From Vanessa cardui (taxonomy: Eukaryota > Arthropoda > Insecta > Lepidoptera > Nymphalidae): DNA of 64,000 bases. The notes under the pieces are model-generated. The model was not told the DNA's origin. It searched no databases and saw nothing but the letters and a program-made list of their open reading frames with translations. Position 1 is the first letter of the stretch. Each line of letters starts with the position of its first letter. The position numbers and the translations under genes were made by a program. Positions 26,401 through 32,287 of the stretch are shown here, piece after piece. Location: positions 312,501-376,500 of the forward strand of contig NC_061124.1 of assembly GCF_905220365.1 (NCBI RefSeq). Reading direction: 5' to 3'.

Positions 26401-29400
26401 CTCCATGATACTCACTAACATTATCTGTGAACATATATAAGTGCGAAAGGTACCCTGTCCGACTATTGCGACGACCTCTCCGTCCTCGGGGCTCAAACTT
26501 GCCTCGTACTGAATTTTATTCAAATCGGCATTTATTTAGTTATTTATTACGGGCTATCAGTAATCACGAGGCTTACACGTATTATATATACTATAAAGTG
26601 TGCAACTCTCGAGGTCGGCCACGACATGCCTTTTAGGTACAATATGCAGGTATATTTTTTACTAAAATAATTTTATATTACTTAAATCCTAAAGATTGAC
26701 TGCAAGTTTAACCAGCTTAAAAGTGCAGCAATATAATACACTCAGCGGCAGAAAATGTGGCCCAAACTCTAAAATTCTTATAACATGCAATTTTGGTGTT
26801 GCGTATGAGAATTTTAAGTGGCAGCGTATCGTGGCGTTAGTTTTTGTTAATTTATGAGTTTCAAAGTTATAGAAAAAGGTTATTTGTTTAACGTAAGTGA
26901 CACTTAACGTTATTAAGTGTAAAAACGCCCAAAACTCAGTTGACTTAAAGTTCGATATTCAAACGGTCGTGCATTTAACCCTTATTGTTTTGTTTTTAAT
27001 TTAATCTTTAGTCATTTTTCTTACTAAAAACTGAAAACTATGGCCTTAAGTTCAGCACAAATCGCTCAAGCTGTGTTACTTGGGAGTCAAGGTTTAACGC
27101 AGCGTGAAATCGCTGTATCTTTAAATGTACCACGTACAACTCTAAGATATGCCCTAAAAAGATACGATGAGACCGGCCTATACACGAGGAGACCAGGAAG
27201 TGGCAATATCAGATGCACATCAGCTCGAGATGACCGATATAACATCCTCGCAATATTGAGAAATCGTTTCCTTACTCGACGACCTCCATGGTCGAGTGGT
27301 GTGTACACCGGTTTTCATGGGTACGCCACTCTGAGGTCCCGGGTTCGATTCCCGGCCGAGACGATGTAGATTACCATTAGTTTTCTATGTTGTCTTGGGT
27401 CTGGATGTTTGTGGTACCGTCGTTACTTCTGATTTCCATAACACAAGTGCTTCAGCTACTTACATTGGGATCAGAGTAATGTATGTGATGTTGTCTCATA
27501 TTTATTATTTATTTATTACTGCGGGTGAAATAATGCAGCGTCTACAAACGACAAGAGGCGTCCGTGTAAGTGAGCGAACAATAAGAAGAAGAATGGAGGA
27601 ACAAAACCTGCGTTCCCGAAGACCAGCACGAGGTCCAGAACTGCTCCGACACTATCGTGTAGCTCGACTTCAATTCGCTCGCGAACACGCTAATTGGACT
27701 CACGAGCAGTGGGCTAAGGTTCTGTGGACCGATGAATGCAGAGTAGCCTTAAGGCATCCAGATGGTCGCGAACGTGTGTGGAGAAGGCGAGGAGAAAGGT
27801 TTTTACCCACCACTACCTGGCAAACAGTAAGTTTTCATGGTGGCTCTGTTATGGTCTGGGCAGGAATAAGTTCAGACGCACGTACGGAGTTAACAATAAT
27901 CGAAGGTCGCTTAACAGCAGTGCGATACATCGAAGAGGTCCTCCAAGAACATGTTCTACCATACATGGAATTTATTGGAAGCCAGGAATTTCATTTAATG
28001 CACGATAATGCGCGACCTCACACAGCATTTTGCGTGAATAGCTACCTATCGGAGGTAGGAATTTCAAAATTGGACTGGCCAGCACGAAGTCCGGATTTAA
28101 ATCCAATAGAACATGTATGGGACATGCTTAAAAGACGCATCAGATCCAGCATCAACCCTCCAGAGTCTACCAGTGATTTAAAAACCGCCTTGATAACCGC
28201 CTGAGAAGAAATACCCCAGGTTGACATAAAAAACATTATTAAATCCATGCCTGATCGCATGCAGGCAGTCATCAAGACTAGAGGAGGCAATACCCGGTAT
28301 TAATTTTAAGTCCCGTAAGTTTTTGAAATTTTTTTTTAAAACTTTCTTTTGTTTATTTTTTTCCAATTTTAGAGTTATTTGTTATTTTTAAGATAAAAAA
28401 TTAATTAATTGAGGTATTACTTTTTTTTTACTAAATATTTAACTTATATACCTTTAAATTTTATGTACAAAAAAAAAAACCCCTATTTCGTGTTTAATTT
28501 TGATGTTTAACCACATTATGTGTTTGGGACACATTCTGTGCCGCTGAGTGTATAACGTTATGTGATATTAATGAAATATAACGTTACATAACGTTATAAA
28601 CGTTATATATGTAAATGGTATTGTGGTTTAAGTGTGAAAGTTTAATAAATGAGCAGATAGACAGTCCGAGCTACCTTCGCATTTATAATATTAATGTGTA
28701 TATCGAATTTATACGGACACGGTAACGTTGAAATTGCAGTGACGTGTATATAAATGTCACTTGTACAAATTATTTGTGTTAAAATCTTTAATAGTAATGT
28801 CGTGATGAAAAAAAAACCCCGCCCCCTTGTAAATAAATAAGTAACGAAACAAAACACAAACAAAGTATTTCAAATATTACTTTGGAAACAAAAGTTAGAA
28901 TATCTATGACACGCCGCGCTTGTGATAATAGTATGACTTGAAGTTTTGTTTTATAAATAGAAAACAAAATTTAATAACTAAAAAATAATATTAAATTACT
29001 ATATTTATTATATTTTATTAGGTTATTATTGGTCGCTAGTGGCTCTACGTAATATTATTTCTGCCCCACTATTCGAATCTTATCAGGCCGCAAACGCGCC
29101 ATCGACAACAATCTAATTCTGAAGATAATCACTGATAACGTTGCACCGATTCTCAAACTTTTATATTTTGTTTGACTGATAAATGAAATAAGTCGATAAG
29201 AAGGGTCTTAAATATACGTGCTAGTAGACTTATAAAATTGTATTCTTTGTTACTGTATTATTCTTTTTAAAATAATATATATTTTATGAATTTCACTGTT
29301 GGCAGTTTACTATAGTAATAAAATATACTAAATTAAAATGTGACCGCCGCCGTGATGTAACGCGTGACTAATTCTATCGAGAGTAGCTCATCAATTGAAT

Positions 29401-30736
29401 TAATGTGACGCGCATTTCCTTACGCGACATTGATAACGCCGCGGCGAGGAAACTTAGCAAACAATTACACTTTGTGAATCACTGGCCTCGCGCGGAGGTT
29501 ACTGTCAGTGGCGCACAAAAAATGTACTACATTTATTAGTTCGGCATAAAGTAGAAGAAAATGTGCAGTGCGGTGATCGCGTCGACGCGAGTCTGTGTGA
29601 ATATGTGCGGGAACGCGCTCCGCGGGTGACGCGCCCGGCATGGCGCCTGTGCGGACCTGTGCGTGGCTTGTGCTCCTCGTGGCGGCGAGTGCGCTCGGTA
29701 CTGGCCCTTTGTATCGGACACTTTGTCCTCCCAGAAGGGCGGTCAAAGTCAATTTAGTGTCACGTGCTGCATCCGATTGCAGTCACAACATCTCTTAGTC
29801 ACTGCTCCATTACGGTCACATCTCTAGAGACCCGCGGAACTAGATTGCATGGATTTTAACGTCATATTTTATAATAAAAATGTAAATTATTAATAGGGGT
29901 AAAGGAGTATGTTTACCTTTACCATATGTAACATAATTTGCGTCAGTATCACATCTTATCATAGTACAGCTTTCACGGTCAAAAGATAAGAAGGAAAAAC
30001 AATTTTCGAGGTGGCTAGCTAGTAACGGTTAAATTACACGAAAATATAAAAGTAAGTAGTCGAGTATTAAATAGAACGCTAACGACGCGCTGATGGTGCT
30101 CCACAGAGTGGCGCGGCGCGCGCTGCGAGGAGGACGTGGACGAGTGCGCCGAGCGCCGCGTGAGCTGCGGGCCCGGCCGCTGCCGCAACCTGCCCGGCGG
30201 CTACACGTGCGTGCCGTCGCCGATCACCCCGGCCCCCACCGCCCACCGCACCGCCTAACCGCCGCTGTGTCCGCAGGTGCGAGTGCGCCGAGGGCTACTG
30301 CGGCGACGAGTGCGCGCTGCTCGACCTCTGCTTCGCGACCGGCGCGGCCGAGGCGAGCGAGGCGGGCGAGGCGCGCGAGGCGGGCTCGGCGCACGGGCCC
30401 TGCCTGCATGGCCGCTGCGAGCAGGCGTGCGCCGCGCAGGTGGACTACGTGTGCCACTGCGAGGACGGCTGGGCCGGCAAGAACTGCTCGCAGGCGGCCG
30501 TGGCGGGCGAGGCGAGCGCGAGCGGCGGGCAGGCCACGCGCGTGGCGCTGGGCGTGGGCGGCGCGCTGGCGGCGCTGCTGCTGGGCGGCGCGGCGCTGGC
30601 GGCGCTGGCGGCGCAGGCGCGGCGCAAGCGCGCCACGCGCGGCACGTACTCGCCGTCGGGGCAGGAGTACTGCAACCCGCGCGCCGAGATGATCACGCAC
30701 GCGCTCAAGCCGCCGCCGGAGGAGAGGCTCATCTAG
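5273..30736 (+). CDS. crb: Crumbs, apical polarity transmembrane protein (gene-level, 40 exons seen)
   Basis: This is the crumbs gene, whose product defines the apical membrane of epithelia and, through its short tail, recruits Stardust/Patj and FERM proteins. I chained 40 exons with AG/GT borders and agreeing phases from 5273 to the TAG at 30734-30736, about 2,260 residues, against roughly 2,150 for the Drosophila protein. Domain order matches: signal peptide, laminin-G-like domain 1, about 21 EGF repeats, LamG2, EGF, LamG3, EGF, LamG4, about eight EGF repeats, membrane segment, and a 38-residue tail ending PPPEERLI. The exon with the initiator Met is missing and must be upstream of 5273, within or before the window. 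Introns are mostly small between 11.2 and 26.3 kb, but three large ones (5438-10454, 15214-19236, 26333-30106) carry repeats or another gene. Exon groups are listed separately. Identity is near certain; a few splice choices are not. Confidence 0.97.
6020..6080 (+). repeat. family C repeat, 3' fragment
   Basis: TGCTATTTGGCGACAGAACG and AAAGTGGGCGGTACCCACGT match the last third of the 15360-15640 copy. Confidence 0.5.
7646..7800 (+). mobile_element. U6 snRNA-derived chimeric retroinsertion
   Basis: The insert is flanked by identical 14-bp copies of AAAGGTCTCCTATT (7632-7645 and 7801-7814). At 7671-7718 it carries the 3' half of U6 snRNA: TGCGCAAGGATGACACGCAA and CGTGAAACGTTCCACATTTT, with few differences from insect U6. 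Perfect 20-bp inverted arms lie at 7646-7665 and 7746-7765 (TAAATAAAACTAGTTATAAC). The arms plus the tail (to AAGACTACATT) look like the 3' end of a LINE or SINE family. The target duplication shows retrotransposition; no U6 5' half or promoter is present, so it is not a working U6 gene. Confidence 0.85.
8333..8611 (+). CDS. doubtful short frame with signal-like start in a CpG-dense patch
   Basis: From ATG 8333 it reads MKLTVCPLLIFVSRACRLLA, then an Arg-rich and Pro-rich piece (REPPPPSPTVSDDGYIIDAL) and a low-complexity end to a stop at 8609-8611. The start resembles a signal peptide, and GC content is raised only over the first half. No family match is known to me, and the opposite strand is also open here, so chance is likely. 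Confidence 0.12.
   Translation: MKLTVCPLLIFVSRACRLLARGLRIVARAPLRSDLAREPPPPSPTVSDDGYIIDALNSCNDPRLPKTSHGNNNSYYYHTVTGRKLIWPWCQL
10140..10275 (+). repeat. possible dispersed-repeat fragment
   Basis: ACCAGCGGCGTTGCCCGCTG near 10170, followed by AT-rich sequence, resembles a phrase often seen at LINE-derived repeats in insects. No coding potential. Family not recognised. Confidence 0.25.
10808..11103 (-). mobile_element. SINE A copy in a crb intron
   Basis: Same family and orientation as the 36083-36399 copy: TGGCCCAGTGGTTAGAAC and GGGTTCAAACCCAGGC at the minus-strand head near 11103-11035, and the end near 10808. It is nearly full length, and lies about 140 bp before crb exon 11245. No clean target duplication was seen. 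Confidence 0.85.
11668..15213 (+). CDS. crb: crb exons: N-terminal EGF repeats (about 12)
   Basis: Eleven exons: 11668-11764, 11858-12009, 12099-12218, 12288-12413, 12527-12669, 12734-12920, 13129-13200, 13264-13392, 14611-14702, 14775-14999 and 15072-15213. Most repeats show the six-Cys EGF pattern, and the calcium-binding form appears as DIDEC at 12316-12330. Exon boundaries cut inside repeats, mostly in phase 1 after the CxCxxGY segment, as in typical EGF arrays. Several repeats are degenerate: the 13129-13200 exon (GMPAMVAGVMVSKQ then CVC) and the repeat across 14775-15213 lack canonical spacing. Third-position GC is extreme in most of these exons, while 11668-11764 is near neutral. Opposite-strand reading frames here are by-products of this GC bias. 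Confidence 0.92.
15360..15640 (+). mobile_element. short interspersed repeat (family C) in a crb intron
   Basis: The segment runs from GGCGGACGAGCATATGGGCC through GTGGTCACCATC, CTTGTGCCTGTAGTTACACT and GGCTCACCC to GAGTGGGTGGTACCTA and CTACCACCAAGTA. The same landmarks recur at 52085-52262, 63175-63300 and 6020-6080 in this window. I recognise it as a repeat common in Lepidoptera but do not know its formal name. Confidence 0.8.
16048..16099 (-). terminator. NOA1: NOA1 polyadenylation signals
   Basis: AATAAA occurs on the minus strand at 16077-16072, 16071-16066 and 16053-16048, directly after the NOA1 stop at 16100-16102. The 3' UTR would therefore be very short, around 50-80 bases. Confidence 0.5.
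16100..18611 (-). CDS. NOA1: NOA1, mitochondrial YqeH-type circularly permuted GTPase, nested in a crb intron
   Basis: Three exons on the minus strand, 18611-17800, 17481-17364 and 17290-16100, join with agreeing phases to 706 codons, close to the human length. The start MIYSLRNILRLHRKR has basic, hydrophobic character typical of a mitochondrial presequence. A zinc-finger-like pair of CxxC motifs (Cys205/208 and Cys241/244), with PGYLP between, is the NOA1/YqeH hallmark. The GTPase motifs come in permuted order: G4 NKVD (about 309-312, split by an intron), G5 SAK (350-352), G1 GCTNVGKSS (378-386), PGTT (about 414) and G3 DTPGV (about 512-516). The family acts in mitochondrial ribosome assembly and translation. 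The whole gene sits antisense inside crb intron 15214-19236. Confidence 0.94.
18612..18850 (-). promoter_or_regulatory. NOA1: probable NOA1 promoter region
   Basis: The 240 bp upstream of the NOA1 ATG contain a CpG-containing segment around 18735-18780 in otherwise AT-rich sequence. No TATA box is clear. Placement is by position only, and the region is also crb intron. Confidence 0.25.
19237..21567 (+). CDS. crb: crb exons: calcium-binding EGF array
   Basis: Seven exons: 19237-19344, 19539-19661, 20211-20359, 20582-20777, 20844-21021, 21093-21272 and 21345-21567. They encode about nine EGF repeats, most opening with the calcium-binding signature (DIDEC, NINEC, DVDEC, NIDEC, EINEC). The piece TLMPKICNNGVCVNLPGSYQC in the first exon aligns with the equivalent Drosophila repeat (TLHPKICGNGIC), which fixes the join across the 4-kb intron holding NOA1. 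Exon 20844-21021 carries a long insertion between Cys residues ending FYQPFSLDAASGYECVC, also a Crumbs hallmark. The first two exons are AT-neutral and the remainder very GC-rich. Confidence 0.94.
21678..22670 (+). CDS. crb: crb exons: laminin-G domain 2, acidic linker, EGF
   Basis: Exons 21678-21920, 22088-22300 and 22388-22670. The first two, both phase 0 at each end, encode LamG2: REEGYDISFRFKTTLGNG, LHSSLLNKWEGVFIGS, then SHLVLAANEEQ and FVGCFQDVVVNGQW. The third starts with an Ala/Asp/Glu linker of about 45 residues (22388-22530) that is much more repetitive than the Drosophila equivalent. It then resumes with CPRTPQCAPNPCLSGGAC and CPRPHLGDTC, an EGF repeat. The match to Crumbs on both sides of the linker shows that it is coding rather than a mis-spliced intron. 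Confidence 0.94.
22739..23937 (+). CDS. crb: crb exons: laminin-G domain 3 with proline-rich loop, EGF
   Basis: Exons 22739-22907, 22977-23118, 23232-23324, 23409-23564 and 23639-23937. They give ALDISMFIRTRKPSGQIFYL, GGELLVHLRFNQTPEDYTVG, NSTLVQVKLNGTEYFRKS, LDAQVLYLGG and DYFKGVIQDVQVSNG, the successive strands of Crumbs LamG3. Exon 23409-23564 contains a Pro-rich loop of about 35 residues between LYLGG and DDADYFKG, in the position where Drosophila Crumbs also has a variable loop. The last exon ends with the EGF repeat ACASRPCLHNASC...CPRGYKGKQC and the start of a partial EGF (EFCQLQGCPLNSHC). All phases agree. Confidence 0.94.
24021..25133 (+). CDS. crb: crb exons: laminin-G domain 4
   Basis: Exons 24021-24155, 24219-24415, 24497 to 24630 or 24696, 24859-24945 and 25018-25133. 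They cover the end of a partial EGF (GYECVSNATFDG) and the fourth LamG domain (SKVGGTLFRAEG, GSVFSVGLYKGQVGVQWRLG, then GCLGAVHVGALLLPFFTEEQ). The third exon has an ambiguous donor. Two sites keep phase 0: after ...TPPAT at 24630 (gtgcgt) or after ...CLTQ at 24696 (gtccac). I prefer the earlier because the later stretch looks intronic. Exon 24859-24945 is inferred from an AG border and open frame; it is acidic and poorly conserved, so it is the weakest exon of the gene. Confidence 0.85.
25263..26332 (+). CDS. crb: crb exons: membrane-proximal EGF repeats
   Basis: Exons 25263-25511, 25597-25790, 25871-25992 and 26191-26332. They encode GCVLCVEAQCVRGAC, two calcium-binding repeats (DIDECENNQCQNGATC and DIDECESAPCANGGTC), then TCAHRPC...NGNNYTCECAEGFQGVHC, AFCEVEPCLHGRC and DECAGAAACLHGGRC. 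The phrase NGNNYTC matches the equivalent Drosophila NNFTC segment. The start of the first exon at 25263 was chosen over 25290 because a pyrimidine-rich tract precedes it; both are in frame. The last exon ends in phase 1 and its partner is 3.8 kb away at 30107, across the Tc1 element. Confidence 0.92.
26333..26736. other. crb: crb intron, part before the Tc1 element
   Basis: AT-rich intron without recognised features between exon 26191-26332 and the transposon. Confidence 0.6.
27040..28302 (+). pseudogene. Tc1-type transposase, broken by a SINE and one stop
   Basis: The N-terminal part (27040-27276) encodes helix-turn-helix sequence (LTQREIAVSLNVPRTTLRYA). Coding resumes at 27521 (AGEIMQRLQTTRGVRVSERT) with the catalytic domain: WTDEC for the first Asp, MHDNARPH for the second, and NPIEHVWD for the Glu 34 residues later, hence DD34E. 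Two lesions are visible: the 244-bp SINE plus target duplication, which shifts the frame, and an in-frame TGA at 28202-28204, about 32 codons before the natural end at 28300-28302. Little other decay is seen, so inactivation looks recent. Confidence 0.9.
27277..27520 (+). mobile_element. tRNA-derived SINE inserted in the Tc1 transposase (SINE B)
   Basis: A 239-bp insert followed by a second copy of TTACT, present at 27272-27276 and 27516-27520. It has a Pol III A-box-like TGGTCGAGTGG near 27290 and a B-box GGTTCGATTCC near 27343, then a tRNA-unrelated body and an A/T-rich tail. Removing insert and one duplication rejoins RFLT with AGEIMQ in the transposase. A second copy lies at 47690-47790 on the other strand. 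Confidence 0.85.
28553..28605. repeat. cluster of TAACGTTA palindromes next to the Tc1 element
   Basis: Three TAACGTTA octamers at 28553-28560, 28579-28586 and 28589-28596, and a variant AAACGTTA at 28598-28605, lie within 53 bp. The first abuts the TA target site of the transposon. Function unknown. Confidence 0.6.
29340..29639 (+). promoter_or_regulatory. candidate promoter and 5' UTR upstream of the 29640 signal-peptide exon
   Basis: This 300-bp stretch is CpG-rich compared with the AT-rich intron around it. It contains an arthropod-type initiator core (TCAGT) at 29505-29509, about 130 bp before the ATG, and short upstream ATGs at 29561 and 29602. No TATA box is evident. The call rests on composition and position only. 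Confidence 0.3.
29640..29697 (+). CDS. candidate alternative first coding exon (signal peptide) in the last large crb intron
   Basis: An ATG at 29640 begins MAPVRTCAWLVLLVAASAL, a short basic start, a hydrophobic core and an A-S-A site suited to signal peptidase, then a possible donor (gtactg) after 29697 in phase 1. The next crb exon at 30107 accepts phase 1, so the join would read ...ASALEWRGARCEED. The product would be about 206 residues: signal peptide, two EGF-like repeats, membrane segment and full tail. If it does not splice, the frame continues to a TAG as a 52-residue peptide. It could instead be the first exon of an unrelated gene. The donor is not strong. Confidence 0.4.
30107..30736 (+). 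CDS. crb: crb final exons: last EGFs, transmembrane segment, cytoplasmic tail
   Basis: Exons 30107-30206 and 30277-30736. They encode DVDECAERRVSCGPGRC and the last EGF repeat (CHCEDGWAGKNC), then a hydrophobic Ala/Gly/Leu segment (about 30535-30618) and the cytoplasmic tail. The tail starts RRKRATRGTYSPSGQEYC, which contains the juxtamembrane FERM-binding motif with the Thr/Ser and Tyr positions known as aPKC and binding sites, and it ends PPPEERLI with the C-terminal PDZ ligand for Stardust/PALS1. It has one residue more than the Drosophila tail between EM and LKPPP. The last EGF carries a Glu/Ala-rich insertion (about 30341-30391). The stop is TAG at 30734-30736. Confidence 0.97.
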
Positions 30737-32065
30737 CGACGTCTGTGATCAATGACATTAGACAGAGTTTCATCATTGGCTCCGTGATCGATCCGATCCC
30801 CACGAGGACTTGTAGTCACAAAGAATTGTATGTACGAGTGTAACCCTCACAATATATAGAAAATTTATATTTAAATTGTAAGCTCTCACTAAAACCATAA
30901 TCAAAACGTATTATAAAAAACTTAGGTATGACAAATGTTTAGTTACGATCGCGGTACTCTTATCCGAATTGTAATCATGAAATAAATGATGAAATATATT
31001 ATTCGCCCGACGCGTGGCGCTGCAGTCGCGTAGCGGGCGCGGGGTCGCGAGGGCCTCCGTCGGGCGGGCCGCGAGGTGTGCCGATGCTTTCATTGCACAT
31101 CGAACCGCCGAGTGCCGCGTGCGCCTTCTTACCTAGTAAATGTTGTAAATAGTCTTATCGCGACACCCGGTGGCGGGCCGGCCATTCGACGGAGGCGTAC
31201 TCGTGTTTCGATATGTATATTGTATAATTACTTAGGCTAAGTGAAACGAAAAGCGTGCAAGATTCTAAATTACTTATAGTGAAGGCGCCCTCGGCCGCGA
31301 CTCCCGCGCGGGGCGTCCGTGCCTTAAACACAAGTCTGTATATTGAGGATTTTATTATTGTATAACTCGAACACTAGAGCTCGAAGCAGCTCGCCTAGAC
31401 CTAAGGACGCGTAGTGTAAGTGTACAGTAGGAGTCCAGTCCGAAGCGACGGCGACGTGATAAAATGTACTTAAATATTTAAATCTACCAATACCAGTATT
31501 ATCTGGACTACTTAGTGTGTTGCTCAACTTCCGACATTCCGCGACATTCCACGACATTCCGAGTCGCCCTGTTCTCTCGTGTATTGTTGTTCCGTCGCAG
31601 TCCTTACATTCCCCGCATGTGTCATTTGAATTGTGATATTTTGTAACTGCGGTCTGCTCTTCGGGTCGGGACTGAGGATCAATTTTATAAGATTTTCTAG
31701 TGACGAAGATTGTATTTTAACATGTATATAGTGAAGACACCTTTTGGTGGCACTAGGCTAGGTAGTATTTATTTTTCATAACTAACTATCCAAATAATTA
31801 TATTTTTAATTTACTCTGTAGATAATATTTTTACATCTTTGACTAGCTTTTTTTGTAATGTTAATTAGAAATGAACCTTATTTTATATATTTATAAATTG
31901 AATGCGGATTTGAATTAGCAGCTCTTAGAATGCTCACTGCAATGTTACCGTCCACAGTTTAGCGTAGTACGAGATATTTTGTTGATCGCACCGTTCTATT
32001 GGCGTGTACTCATTATTACTTCACTTCGTCACGTGACTGCAATAAAAATATTCTTTACAATACAC
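30737..32065 (+). other. crb: crb 3' UTR with polyadenylation signal
   Basis: No open frame of note follows the crb stop. An AATAAA signal lies at 32041-32046, giving a 3' UTR of about 1.3 kb. The first half is moderately GC-rich, the second half AT-rich with short repeated GACATTCC units at about 31530-31560. The signal and length are seen directly; use of this site is inferred. Confidence 0.6.
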
Positions 32066-32287
32066 CTGATTTTTATTTCTTTTCCTTCTTTAACAGATAA
32101 TATTCAAGCCAAAGGTATTTGTACATAATACATAAAATATATACTAAACAAATGCTGATAAATTTCGAAGTTTCTAAAGTGATGTCGTATACAAACATAT
32201 TTTTGCACTAACATTGCAAACGCTGGCTGTTCCCTATAATCCCGTCATTGTATACATTCAAAAACGAATATTAAATTAACAAGCCAA

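Larger units (their letters stand above)
26739..28550 (+). mobile_element. Tc1/mariner DNA transposon (DD34E), non-autonomous now
   Basis: The element is bounded by imperfect terminal inverted repeats of about 28 bp: left begins CACTCAGCGGCAGAAAATGT, right reads CACTCAGCGGCACAGAATGT on the other strand. The target is a TA dinucleotide on both sides (26737-26738 and 28551-28552). It lies inside the crb intron 26333-30106 in the same orientation as the gene. Length without the inserted SINE is about 1.57 kb, normal for Tc1-like elements. Confidence 0.92.

Noticed and set aside
27330..27365. tRNA gene suggested by GGTTCGATTCCCGGCC
   Set aside because: It is the B-box part of a SINE head; no full cloverleaf, and the same sequence recurs in a repeat at 47.7 kb.
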